Of a DNA stretch of 64,000 bases, positions 56,319 to 63,902 are shown piece by piece. The notes beneath the pieces were generated by a model, which saw only the letters and a program-made list of their open reading frames with translations, did no database searches and had not been told where the DNA came from. The translations under genes were made by a program, and so were the position numbers. Source of the DNA: Nitrospira sp. (GTDB lineage: Bacteria; Nitrospirota; Nitrospiria; Nitrospirales; Nitrospiraceae); contig JAFEBH010000021.1 of assembly GCA_018242765.1 (NCBI GenBank), positions 161,156 through 225,155 of the forward strand, written 5' to 3'. Every line of letters starts with the position of its first letter. Position 1 is the stretch's first letter.

Positions 56319-57476
56319 CTACGTCCGAGTCTGTGTCAATCTCCGACAGGCCTCCTCCAGATCTTGATCTGTCTTGGCATAACTGAATCGGATAAAACCA
56401 GCCCCAACCTTGCTCCTGAAAAAGGCTTCCCCTGGCACGCCGGCGACCCCGGTTTTGTCTAACAGAAACATCGCACGTGCTTTCCCCGTCTGACCAGGAA
56501 GATGAGAGACATCCGCTAAGACATAATAGGCGCCTTGTGGAACGGATGGAGTGATCCCAGCCTGAGACAACGCACGGCAAAACCTCTCGCGCTTCCGCTG
56601 ATACTCCTGCCGCAGGCCCTCATAGAAGCTATCCGGCAATTCACGAATACCTCGTGCCACCGCCATCTGCAACGGCGCTGGGGCACACACGTAGAGCAAA
56701 TCGTTCATTGCTCCGATGGCTTGTGCCCACCGTCGCGATGCAACGCTGTACCCGATCCGCCAGCCCGTCACGCTGAAGGTCTTGGAGTACCCGCTGATCG
56801 TGACGGTTCGCTCGGCCATCTCCGGCAACGATGCGATACTGACATGGCGACGTCCGTCGTAAAGGAAGTATTCATACATTTCATCCGTGAAGACAAAGAG
56901 GTCATGCCGGCAGGCAAATTCCGCCAAGGCCTCTAATTCGGACCGGCTGTAAACCTTCCCAGAAGGGTTGCCTGGTGAGTTGACGATAATGGCCTTTGTC
57001 TTGGCCGTCACGACCTCTTCCAATTGGGTCATCGAATAGGACCAGGTCGGAGGTTGCATTGAAACCGCCACCGGAACCGCTTCGACCGCCACAAGCGCAC
57101 TGAGATGGTATTGGTAGTACGGCTCAAACAGAATGACCTCGTCCCCGGGATTCAGCAGGGCCGCACAGGCAGAATGGAAAGCTCCCGTTGCACCCGCACT
57201 CACGGTGATGTCGGTTTCAGGATCGGCCTGCATCCGGTTATACCGTTCCAGCTTCTCGGCAATCGCCTGCCGCAACTCCGGCAACCCATCGAAGCGCGTA
57301 TAGACGTTGTATCCATCACGAATCGCCCGCTCAGCCCCTTCGAGCACGATCGAAGGTACCGGCGTATCACAAACCCCCTGCGCCATGTTGAGACCCTTTG
57401 CACTGGCACAGGCCTGCGTCATAGCGCGAATTTCTGATTGAGCTAAATCCGTCATTCGTCGACTAACTGTGCGCAT
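56319..57476 (-). CDS. Class I PLP aminotransferase (aspartate-aminotransferase-like)
   Basis: The 385-residue protein has the motifs NSPGNPSGKVYSRSE, TDEMYEYFLYDG and the PLP lysine in SGYSKTFSVTGWRIGYSVA, ending with FIRFSYAKTDQDLEEACRRL. It belongs to the aspartate/kynurenine aminotransferase group; the amino acid substrate is not predictable. It has no same-strand partner. The following 229 bases on the 5' side (57477-57705) hold no gene but one hairpin. Confidence 0.88.
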   Translation of the reverse strand: MRTVSRRMTDLAQSEIRAMTQACASAKGLNMAQGVCDTPVPSIVLEGAERAIRDGYNVYTRFDGLPELRQAIAEKLERYNRMQADPETDITVSAGATGAFHSACAALLNPGDEVILFEPYYQYHLSALVAVEAVPVAVSMQPPTWSYSMTQLEEVVTAKTKAIIVNSPGNPSGKVYSRSELEALAEFACRHDLFVFTDEMYEYFLYDGRRHVSIASLPEMAERTVTISGYSKTFSVTGWRIGYSVASRRWAQAIGAMNDLLYVCAPAPLQMAVARGIRELPDSFYEGLRQEYQRKRERFCRALSQAGITPSVPQGAYYVLADVSHLPGQTGKARAMFLLDKTGVAGVPGEAFFRSKVGAGFIRFSYAKTDQDLEEACRRLTQTRT

Positions 57477-57667
57477 TACGGTGCTCCTTCTTTTCTACCC
57501 CAAACTGGTACCCTTTCTGGCAGAGGATTGTGCCGGCGTCAAGGCAAGGGACACTTTTGGGATGCTCAGGCCAGGGATTGGGATTTACACATTCATCAGA
57601 TAGATAAGAATCAATTGCCAGTTGATGGGACTGAAGAGATTCGGCGTATTCAAAAACCCTCGGTCGT

Positions 57668-57695
57668 ATTCGGCACGCGTGAGTACGTGCCGAAT
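57668..57695 (-). terminator. Hairpin after the HTH gene, possible terminator
   Basis: ATTCGGCACG and CGTGCCGAAT form a perfect 10-base stem around an eight-base loop, ten bases beyond the stop of the minus-strand HTH gene. A T-run (GGGTTTTTG) follows only after a gap of about ten bases, so it may be a weak terminator or an operator-like palindrome. Confidence 0.45.
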
Positions 57696-57705
57696 GTAAA
57701 CTCTT

Positions 57706-58188
57706 TTAGGCTGCTTTTCCCGATGAACTCCTGCTCTTAACCTGAACATCGACCTCACAATCCAGAACGTGCAGCAACGAGAGAAGCTGGTCCACCGACT
57801 TACGGTAGTTGGTTTGATCGAGCAACCGGTACAACTGCGTCGCCGATGTATGCAATCGTCTGATAATTTCTCGCTTTGACAGGGAACTTTTCTCGATCCG
57901 CTTCTGCGCTTCAATCGTCAGTTTGTAAAGCAACGCATCTCTCAGGAAGGATGGGTCTTGATTGTATTCCAGCACCTGCTCACTATGAATCGTCCCTTCT
58001 TTCCCGGATGCGAGAATATAGGTAAACCCCTCATCTCCCAATTCCTTATCGACAAAGACTCGGGCGACCGGGTCGGTGCTGCTTGGACGAACCTCTGTCT
58101 TTGAATAAGGTAGCAACAGTGTGCCTTTTGAGGACTTCACCTGAAACGCCTTCTTGCGGTTATTGCACATGACCGATCGAATCTTCAT
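57706..58188 (-). CDS. HTH protein, possible antitoxin-like member of a two-gene module
   Basis: The 160-residue protein ends in a clear helix-turn-helix: SLSKREIIRRLHTSATQLYRL then LDQTNYRKSVDQLLSLLHVL, the style of Xre-like antitoxins. The N-terminal 100 residues (KAFQVKSSKGTLLLPYSKTE, ARVFVDKELGDEGFTYIL) form a beta-rich domain I do not recognise. Its start overlaps the upstream small gene by four bases, so the two are coupled. A toxin-antitoxin role is inferred from organisation and the HTH type. Confidence 0.55.
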   Translation of the reverse strand: MKIRSVMCNNRKKAFQVKSSKGTLLLPYSKTEVRPSSTDPVARVFVDKELGDEGFTYILASGKEGTIHSEQVLEYNQDPSFLRDALLYKLTIEAQKRIEKSSLSKREIIRRLHTSATQLYRLLDQTNYRKSVDQLLSLLHVLDCEVDVQVKSRSSSGKAA

Positions 58189-58406
58189 AGCGCTCCCTCG
58201 GCTTCTAATTTTTCAATCAACGCACGAATGCGTCTCGATGCCGTCCCGATCATCGGTTGGTTGTTGTCCAAATCCCATTTCACGATGAGCGCACAGTCTC
58301 GATAGACATGCACATGCCGGGGAAATGATCGCCCTTCCAGGTGACAAACACATACCCACCCCGGCGAACCTTCCCCATGGACGAGTGTTACCTTGTGAGG
58401 TATCAC
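58185..58406 (-). CDS. Small DUF4160-like protein
   Basis: The 73-residue protein (GTG start) contains FPRHVHVYRDCALIVKWDLD, resembling the PPHVHV core of the DUF4160 family, and a terminal helix SRRIRALIEKLEAEG. DUF4160 genes are often paired with small HTH or DUF2442 genes in modules suspected to be toxin-antitoxin systems. A TTGACA-17-TAACAC promoter-like pair overlaps its start, leaving the true start unclear. Confidence 0.5.
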   Translation of the reverse strand: MIPHKVTLVHGEGSPGWVCVCHLEGRSFPRHVHVYRDCALIVKWDLDNNQPMIGTASRRIRALIEKLEAEGAL

Positions 58407-58576
58407 TTGTCAAGACCGGATCCAAGAGCATCCGAGTCCAGCCTTTATTCCAATTCCTCTGCTGTGTTGAAGAGTTAGAACGTAGCGGCCTGTTGCCCAA
58501 GAATAGGCGACCTGACTACACTCGCCCGTCAAGCCAAACAGTGGCGACTGATCGGATCCCCCTACGAGGCCGTATC

Positions 58577-58984
58577 ATGCGACTCGCTCTGGTTTTCATC
58601 TTCACTCTGCTCATTGGATGTGCTGAACCCCGCCTCGATCATGGGATGGACCCAGGGTCAAGAACCGATACCGCTTTCAACCCAATGGGCAATGTGCGGA
58701 CCGAGGGACGCAAGGCACTGTATGACCAGGCTCGCGAGGGGCTCCGACAGTCTCGTGAGCGGTATATCGCCACCACCCGCCCAGTTCTTGAGCGCAAGTT
58801 TCGATACGAACACCCCGATTTGACCGAGACAGAAATTGAGGCGATGATCAATGAGGCGCTGGCGACAGGATACCGCCACGAGGCGGAACCAAGACCGGAA
58901 GGTCCGGTCAGGCTCCCTCCGCAACGTCCCATGAACTGTATACCCTCCCCTGGAGGTTGGCCTTCCAATCCAAATTGTTACTAG
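58577..58984 (+). CDS. Lipoprotein of unknown function
   Basis: The protein of about 135 residues has a lipoprotein signal MRLALVFIFTLLIGCAEPR with lipobox L-I-G-C. The mature part includes a charged helix (GRKALYDQAREGLRQSRERY) and a segment HPDLTETEIEAMINEALATG, ending in a Pro-rich tail with two cysteines. The upstream-extended reading from 58325 has no signal and is rejected. The function is unknown; it is expected in the outer or inner membrane. Confidence 0.75.
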   Translation: MRLALVFIFTLLIGCAEPRLDHGMDPGSRTDTAFNPMGNVRTEGRKALYDQAREGLRQSRERYIATTRPVLERKFRYEHPDLTETEIEAMINEALATGYRHEAEPRPEGPVRLPPQRPMNCIPSPGGWPSNPNCY

Positions 58985-59109
58985 CAGGATGCTGAAAAAG
59001 TCCGCCAGCTTTGTTCTCGCGTCGCTCAGACCCTCAACGTACCCAAAAGGGTATGCCTCAGCCCTTCACTCGCTGCGGCCGCGCTAAACGGACTTTTTGA
59101 CCATCCTGC
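58984..59109. repeat. 126-bp imperfect hairpin repeat (MITE/REP-like)
   Basis: The element starts GCAGGATGCTGAAAAAGTCCG and ends with the reverse complement CGGACTTTTTGACCATCCTGC; the 21-base arms differ at two positions. The interior is itself partly palindromic around TACCC-AAAA-GGGTA, so the whole 126 bases can fold into one long hairpin. It begins at the last base of the lipoprotein stop codon. This form suggests a non-autonomous mobile repeat. No transposase is nearby that clearly matches its ends. Confidence 0.75.
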
Positions 59110-59342
59110 ACGATACTCTGATCACATCCGAGATCAGTCATCTTAGTCTATGGCGGGAATGTCGAAATAGTTTCTGATTAGCCTGCCAATGAGCACACAG
59201 ACCCTGGGGTTAGATCCAATTCAATACGTCAACCACTGACCCTGATGCTGGGATGAGCGGTGAAAGACTCACCCTCACCCTATCATCGCTTCCCCTAAAC
59301 GTCCTGAACCTTCCGCTTCGCTTTCCCGTAGATGTTCTTGCT

Positions 59343-59846
59343 ATGATGCCGCCTATGCAACTTCACCGAGCAGCCTTGCTCTTATTCGCCGTGGCCATGC
59401 TATTTCCCGGCTGCGCCTCCTGGTTCATAAAAGGCGAACCGCCGGAGGTACTCGTCACCAATGTCACGCCGCTGGACGCGACGATGTTCGAACAGCGGCT
59501 TCGCGTCGATCTCCGGGTCCGCAATCCGAACGACTTCGACTATCACCTGACGGGCATCGATTTCACCTTGAATCTGAACGGGAAACGCCTGGCCCGTGGC
59601 CTGGGAAGCAAGGAGGTAACGATTCCCCGGTTAGGTGATGCCGTGATGACAATCGACACCAGCACCTCGACGCTCGACATCGTGCGACAACTGCTCCAAT
59701 TCTCTCAGAAACAGGAACTGACATACGACATCAAAGGCGTGCTGCATGGTACGGAAGGACGCTTGCCGTTCACCAATGCAGGAACGCTCGTTGAGCCGAG
59801 CATGTTCTCCGGCTCCCCGGCAGATTCTTCCGCAGCTCCGCAATAG
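59343..59846 (+). CDS. LEA14-like lipoprotein
   Basis: The protein of about 167 residues has a lipoprotein signal (RAALLLFAVAMLFPGCASW, Cys lipobox) and a mature LEA type-2 fold: PPEVLVTNVTPLDATMFEQR, VDLRVRNPNDFDYHLTGIDF and GLGSKEVTIPRLGDAVM. The family binds or stabilises envelope proteins or lipids. The start is at ATG 59343 or 59355; no clear Shine-Dalgarno separates them, and the reading from 59253 is rejected. Confidence 0.82.
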   Translation: MMPPMQLHRAALLLFAVAMLFPGCASWFIKGEPPEVLVTNVTPLDATMFEQRLRVDLRVRNPNDFDYHLTGIDFTLNLNGKRLARGLGSKEVTIPRLGDAVMTIDTSTSTLDIVRQLLQFSQKQELTYDIKGVLHGTEGRLPFTNAGTLVEPSMFSGSPADSSAAPQ

Positions 59847-59985
59847 CGCTCATACGGCCAGGAAAGGTACCCGTCCCTCAACCTCGGCTATCCAAGGACC
59901 ACGCTGAGATCCGGAGCTGAATTGCACCGGACGATACGTACACGGAGCAGATAAAACCACAGACCGAGAGGGATCTGACCTTCCA

Positions 59986-60552
59986 ATGACTGCTCCTGCC
60001 GAACCACTCGAGCGTGCACTCGTCTCAAACCTTCGCCACTACCGCTACTACGACCTCGTCATGGCAGGCTTCGTGACGGTCCTGGTCTCTCTTCGCAACG
60101 ATCATGGGGCTCTTCGTAATCCACATGCCCGGAGATCCGGAGGAGCCCTTCAATGCTGTGATCCAGCCTGCCCTGGAGGTCGTCTTCGGGAGCACGGGGC
60201 GGATCGTCGTCGCGTCGATGATCGCCTACTGGTGTGGCGACTTCGTGAACAGCTATGTCATGGCGAAGATGAAGGTCTGGACCGAGGGGCGTCACCTCTG
60301 GACGCGCACGATCGGCTCGACCGCGGTCGGCCAGCTTGTCAACAGTACCCTTTTTATCCGATTGCCTTCCTCGGAACCTGGCAGCCCTGGACGATGATGA
60401 AGGTCATCGCCTTCAATTGGGCGTTCAAAGTCTCCGTCGAAATCCTCTTCACGCCGATGACCTACGCGATCGTTCGATGGCTAAAGCACCGGGAGAATGA
60501 GGACTGGTACGACAGGCATACGAACTTCACCCCGTTCTCGTTGAAGGACTGA
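59986..60552 (+). pseudogene. Decayed queuosine-precursor transporter gene (YhhQ/VUT family)
   Basis: The start MTAPAEPLERA...RHYRYYDLVMAGFVTVLV is in one frame, the middle (ATIMGLFVIHMPGD...VVFGSTGRIV, DFVNSYVMAKMKVWTEG, TIGSTAVGQLVNSTLF) is in another, and the end (YPIAFLGTWQPWTMMKV... NFTPFSLKD) is back in the first. Compared with the usual family, the segment between VTVLV and the middle part lacks about 50 residues, a deletion, and the second switch is a one-base loss in a TTTTT run near 60351-60355. With two lesions it should not make a working transporter. Confidence 0.82.
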
Positions 60553-60892
60553 GGCCGAGAAGCGCTAGACGACTGCGCTGCGCGATCCTAAACTGGATTT
60601 AGCGACACTCGCATGAAGGGCTGGTTCGAAGTAATGGGATCTGATTTATGAAATCTTCTCCTAGATGCCGTTTTGCAATCCAACCCTAGTTTTAGTGCGA
60701 CACAGCTATCTGAGCGGAGTCAGTCCGGAGGCATTTGAAGCCGTGTCGAAACAGGCTTAAAGGTGTGTCCGCAAAGGTCTGGAAAGTCCAACATTTCAAG
60801 TGAGTGGACGAAGCAAAAGATAGCGCCATATTGAATATTCCGGCCAGGCTAAGTATGTTTATTCACCAATTACATAAATAGAGGATATAGCT
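60553..60892. other. Gene-free region with a switch to AT-rich sequence
   Basis: The 340 bases contain no gene. The first 100 are GC-rich like the surroundings, and base composition drops from about 60640 onward, matching the DUF4062 gene. That boundary marks the left end of foreign-looking DNA. A ribosome site AGAGGAT precedes the ATG at 60893. Confidence 0.5.
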
Positions 60893-62443
60893 ATGCTTAA
60901 TAAACCAGCCTATCGAGTATTCATAAGTACAACCACAAAGGACTTAGAAGAAGTTCGCCACAAAATAGCACTCCAAATTCTCAATGCTGGCCATATCCCG
61001 CTTAGCATGGAGTCGTGGCCATCCTCGACAACTAAAACGCTAGATGTTTTACGGGATGAAATTGAGAGCTGTGACATATTCGTAACGATCCTTGGAGCTC
61101 GGTATGGCAGTCTCATAGAAGATTCTGAGGTAGATAAACAAATGATTAGCTACGCAGAATTTGAATTTGACCGAGCAATGCAACTGAACCGACCCACTCT
61201 TGCATTTCTGCTAAGGGATAAAGAGTTTGATCAGCAACGTTCTCAATTGCCAAACGGGGACTCCGAGCGCGAATGCGATAAATTAATAGCGAACTTTCGT
61301 AAGAAGCTAAGGCAGACTCGTGGAGGCGATCAAAGAATTGTTAGGGGTTTCACCGATGAGAATGATCTCTTGCCGATATTTGTACACTCACTCAATGCCC
61401 TTATCCAGATGCCAACCTTCAAATCTCCAGGCCTTTTACCAGCAGATACACTGATTCCACCATCCCCGCTACAGATATTAGAAAGAACTCCCTTTCTTAA
61501 ACCTGTTCTTAATGAGCTAAAGGGCTACAAACTTCTCTTTAATCGCGTGCAAGAGCGAGAAGAGCTGAAGCGACATCTGGCTAATTTCTTTTGGCACTAT
61601 TGCTTTCCTGGAATCAACAAAGCAAAAGCATATCGGCTCTTTTTCGAATCTGGCTCCACAGTTGCTTATCTAGCAGATAGTTTTTTACTCCAAACGACCG
61701 AAAATAAGTCGTGGACTGGCTATTTGCCAAAAGTCCAAATAATGACAAATAACATTCTTGTGTATCTACAGTTCTTATTTACCAGTCCAACGCTAACCGC
61801 GGAATTAAGACCTCAGGGTAAGCCTGATAAAAAATATGGAGCTACTTACGGAATCATTGATTATTTGAGTAGCGTTGATCCCCCTAACGATGAACCTCTT
61901 GACGATGACGCCGATTCTGCTGCCGTTAGTATGGCCAAACATCTTACAGCGCCATCAATATCTTCTGTGGGATCGGACGAATCTTCACAGAAAATTTTGA
62001 TTTTGGCAGCGGCATCAGGCGTCACTTCCACTGGTATTCACATCGGACCTCACGTTGGTAGTTATCGAAATAAGATTCTTAAGCGCGCACTGCTACTGAC
62101 GAAATCTCCGATTGTCTTCTTCATCGATGAATCCAAAGTTTTGGATATAGAGAAAGCTTTCAATGAAATGAAATGCTTTCCGCTATGTGGACAACAACTG
62201 CCTTGGGATAAGATATGTAAGAGCCAACCCATCGCTTTTTGCAGCTGCACGAGTAATGCTCATAATAGGCTCCACGTTGCCGAGTCTTTGCATGCTTTAG
62301 GCATGACCATGTCATCACCTCGTGAGCCACGTGGAGATTACGAAGGTTGCTTGCCATTTCTTGTCGCTAACTCAGTCTTCGCCCAAGAGTTTCCAGGAAT
62401 CCCTTTGAGGCCCATTGAGCAGTCAGGGCTACTTAACAGGTAA
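60893..62443 (+). CDS. DUF4062 fused to a DeoR-C-like (ISOCOT) domain
   Basis: The 516-residue protein is AT-rich in codons compared with its neighbours. Residues 7-105 are a DUF4062 domain: YRVFISTTTKDLEEVRHKIA, ESCDIFVTILGARYGSLIED, YAEFEFDRAM, a TIR-like/nucleotide-hydrolase-like fold found in NLR-type and defence proteins. Residues 225-450 resemble the sugar-phosphate-binding C-domain of DeoR regulators: FFESGSTVAYLA (250-261), VQIMTNNI (281), LILAAASGVTST (369), IVFFIDESKV (407). Pairing the two suggests a sensor-effector, perhaps defence. No DNA-binding helix-turn-helix is present. Function is inferred, not shown. Confidence 0.65.
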   Translation: MLNKPAYRVFISTTTKDLEEVRHKIALQILNAGHIPLSMESWPSSTTKTLDVLRDEIESCDIFVTILGARYGSLIEDSEVDKQMISYAEFEFDRAMQLNRPTLAFLLRDKEFDQQRSQLPNGDSERECDKLIANFRKKLRQTRGGDQRIVRGFTDENDLLPIFVHSLNALIQMPTFKSPGLLPADTLIPPSPLQILERTPFLKPVLNELKGYKLLFNRVQEREELKRHLANFFWHYCFPGINKAKAYRLFFESGSTVAYLADSFLLQTTENKSWTGYLPKVQIMTNNILVYLQFLFTSPTLTAELRPQGKPDKKYGATYGIIDYLSSVDPPNDEPLDDDADSAAVSMAKHLTAPSISSVGSDESSQKILILAAASGVTSTGIHIGPHVGSYRNKILKRALLLTKSPIVFFIDESKVLDIEKAFNEMKCFPLCGQQLPWDKICKSQPIAFCSCTSNAHNRLHVAESLHALGMTMSSPREPRGDYEGCLPFLVANSVFAQEFPGIPLRPIEQSGLLNR

Positions 62444-62654
62444 CGTTGCAATGATCTTCCCTCAATTCTGTGGACACCTGATTAAGCCATAGCGTCCTCA
62501 CCTCGTATTCGGCTGGGGAGTCATAACCGATGGCTGAGTGGCGGTGGCGCCGCTTGCAGAACACCTCGATGTATTCCTGTGTCGCAGCTTCATGGATTGC
62601 GTAGCGCCGATGATAGACGAACTCGCGCTTGAGTGCCCTGAAAAACTTTCTACA
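62433..62654 (-). pseudogene. Remnant of an older IS3-type transposase C-terminus
   Basis: On the minus strand the last about 65 residues of an IS3-family transposase remain: ESFFRALKREFVYHRRYAIH, EYIEVFCKRRHRHSAIGYDS and PAEYE. They stop at 62433. The sequence is cut by the intact IS at 62654; on the other side, 63900-63911 continues the same frame (D-S-C-V-E-S), showing that the element was inserted inside it. Upstream of that point the frame is lost. It overlaps the end of the DUF4062 gene by a few bases. Confidence 0.8.
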
Positions 62655-62715
62655 CTGGCCTGCTGCCGGTTTTAAAGACACCGAGTTAGGTGTATCAAGA
62701 AACCGGAGGTGTGCC

Positions 62716-63006
62716 ATGGAGCGACGCAAGTTTACGCGAGAGTTGAAACTCGAGGCGGTGAAACTGGTTCGAGAACGAGGTGTGACGGTGGCACAAGCCG
62801 CGCGGGATTTGGGCGTGCATGGCACTGTGTTACGCCGATGGGTACAGGAGTGTGCTGCCGATTCGCAGCAGGCCTTCCCCGGTCAGGGGCAGATGAAGCC
62901 GGATCAGGGGGAGATCGAACGCCTCCGCCGCGAGGTGACCAAGCTCAAGGCCGAGCGGGACATTCTAAAAAAAGCCGCGGCCTACTTCGCGAAGGAGTCG
63001 CTGTGA
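62716..63006 (+). CDS. IS3-family transposase OrfA
   Basis: The 96-residue protein begins MERRKFTRELKLEAVKLVRE with the helix-turn-helix (VTVAQAARDLGVHGTVLRRW) and ends in a Leu-zipper-like coiled coil (EIERLRREVTKLKAERDIL) used for dimerisation. GGAGGT lies six bases before the ATG. Its stop overlaps the orfB start codon (GTGA). Confidence 0.93.
   Translation: MERRKFTRELKLEAVKLVRERGVTVAQAARDLGVHGTVLRRWVQECAADSQQAFPGQGQMKPDQGEIERLRREVTKLKAERDILKKAAAYFAKESL
62968..62974 (+). promoter_or_regulatory. Programmed -1 frameshift site A-AAA-AAG
   Basis: A run of seven A residues followed by G (62967-62974) sits near the end of orfA, with A-AAA-AAG in the required phase. Slipping back one base joins orfA to the orfB frame, giving the OrfAB fusion transposase as known in IS3-family elements. 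Confidence 0.75.
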
Positions 63007-63869
63007 AGTGCGGGTTCATCGTGAAGCACCGGGGGAACTGGCCGACGGCGTGGTTATGCGAGGCGCTCGGTGTCTCGCGGGGTGGGTTCTATGCGTGGCT
63101 GACACGGCCACGCAGCCAGCGCGCTCGTCGCGATGAGGTGTTGGGCGTCAAGATCCGGACAAGTTTCCTACAGAGTGACCGGACCTACGGTGCGCGACGA
63201 GTGTGGCACGACCTTCTGGCTGAGGGAGAAGCTTGCGGCTTGCCTCGGATCGAGCGACTGATGCGGCAACAGGCCTTGCGGGCTCGGCCCAGACGGCGTC
63301 GGGGGCCTGCCGATGCCGGTCCGCAGTCGCCAGGCGTGGTTTCGCCCAATGTGCTCAATCGCCAGTTTGACGCCCCGGCCCCGAACCGCAAATGGGTGGC
63401 CGACTTCACGTATCTCTGGACGGCCGAAGGGTGGCTCTCTATCGCTGTCGTCGTAGATCTCTTCTCCCGACGGGTGGTGGGCTGGTCTATGCAAGCAACG
63501 ATGACGGTACAATTGGTCACAGATGCGTTGGTCATGGCAATCTGGCGGCGAGGCAAGCCCAAAGCCGTGTTGCATCACTCGGATCGAGGCAGCCAGTACA
63601 CCAGTGAGCCGTTCCAACGGCTCCTGGCGGATCAGGGCCTTGCTTGTAGCCTGAGCCGCTCCGGCAACTGCTGGGACAACGCCGCGATGGAAAGCTTCTT
63701 CTCCTCGCTGAAGACCGAGCGCACCGCGCGTACGCTGTACCACACACGAGACCAGGCGAAAGCCGACGTGTTCGATTACATCGAGCGCTTTTACAATCCC
63801 CGGCGGCGGCACTCCACATTGGGGTATCTCAGTCCGATGGAGTTCGAACGGCAGGCGACAGAAGCGTAG
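63003..63869 (+). CDS. IS3-family transposase OrfB (DDE integrase core)
   Basis: The protein of about 288 residues has the N-terminal HTH_21-like segment (GVSRGGFYAWLTRPRSQRAR), then the rve core with the acidic catalytic triad: WVADFTYLWT (Asp), LHHSDRGSQYTS (Asp) and the terminal Glu in AAMESFFSSLKTER, and the typical end RRRHSTLGYLSPMEFE. It can be made alone from GTG 63003 or as an OrfAB fusion. No disruption is seen. Confidence 0.93.
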   Translation: MKCGFIVKHRGNWPTAWLCEALGVSRGGFYAWLTRPRSQRARRDEVLGVKIRTSFLQSDRTYGARRVWHDLLAEGEACGLPRIERLMRQQALRARPRRRRGPADAGPQSPGVVSPNVLNRQFDAPAPNRKWVADFTYLWTAEGWLSIAVVVDLFSRRVVGWSMQATMTVQLVTDALVMAIWRRGKPKAVLHHSDRGSQYTSEPFQRLLADQGLACSLSRSGNCWDNAAMESFFSSLKTERTARTLYHTRDQAKADVFDYIERFYNPRRRHSTLGYLSPMEFERQATEA

Positions 63870-63902
63870 GAGGGTGTCAACGAAACCGGCAGCAGGCCAC
63901 AC

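Larger units (their letters stand above)
62655..63899 (+). mobile_element. Intact IS3-family insertion sequence, 1,245 bp
   Basis: The element is bounded by inverted repeats whose outer 17 bases TGGCCTGCTGCCGGTTT are identical at both ends (27-base repeats overall, with five differences clustered in the inner part). The flanking direct repeat is CAC (62652-62654 and 63900-63902), the 3-bp target duplication typical of the family. Inside are overlapping orfA and orfB with a frameshift signal. Both genes appear intact, so it may be active. It sits within an older transposase remnant. Confidence 0.93.

Noticed and set aside
58385..58413. TTGACA-17-TAACAC promoter on the minus strand
   Set aside because: It would start transcription inside the 73-residue gene, and no good later start codon exists, so it is uncertain as a functional promoter.
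58325..58576. Upstream extension of the lipoprotein gene
   Set aside because: The longer form hides the lipoprotein signal internally and overlaps the divergent small gene.
59200..59232. GACCCTGGGGTTAGATCC motif, and a similar AGGGTCAG at 63917
   Set aside because: They resemble repeats seen near REP-associated transposases, but copies are degenerate and no transposase gene of that type is in the window.
62709..63002. A 386-residue single transposase reading from 62709
   Set aside because: It reads out of frame through orfA; the real OrfB start is GTG 63003 or the fusion by frameshift.
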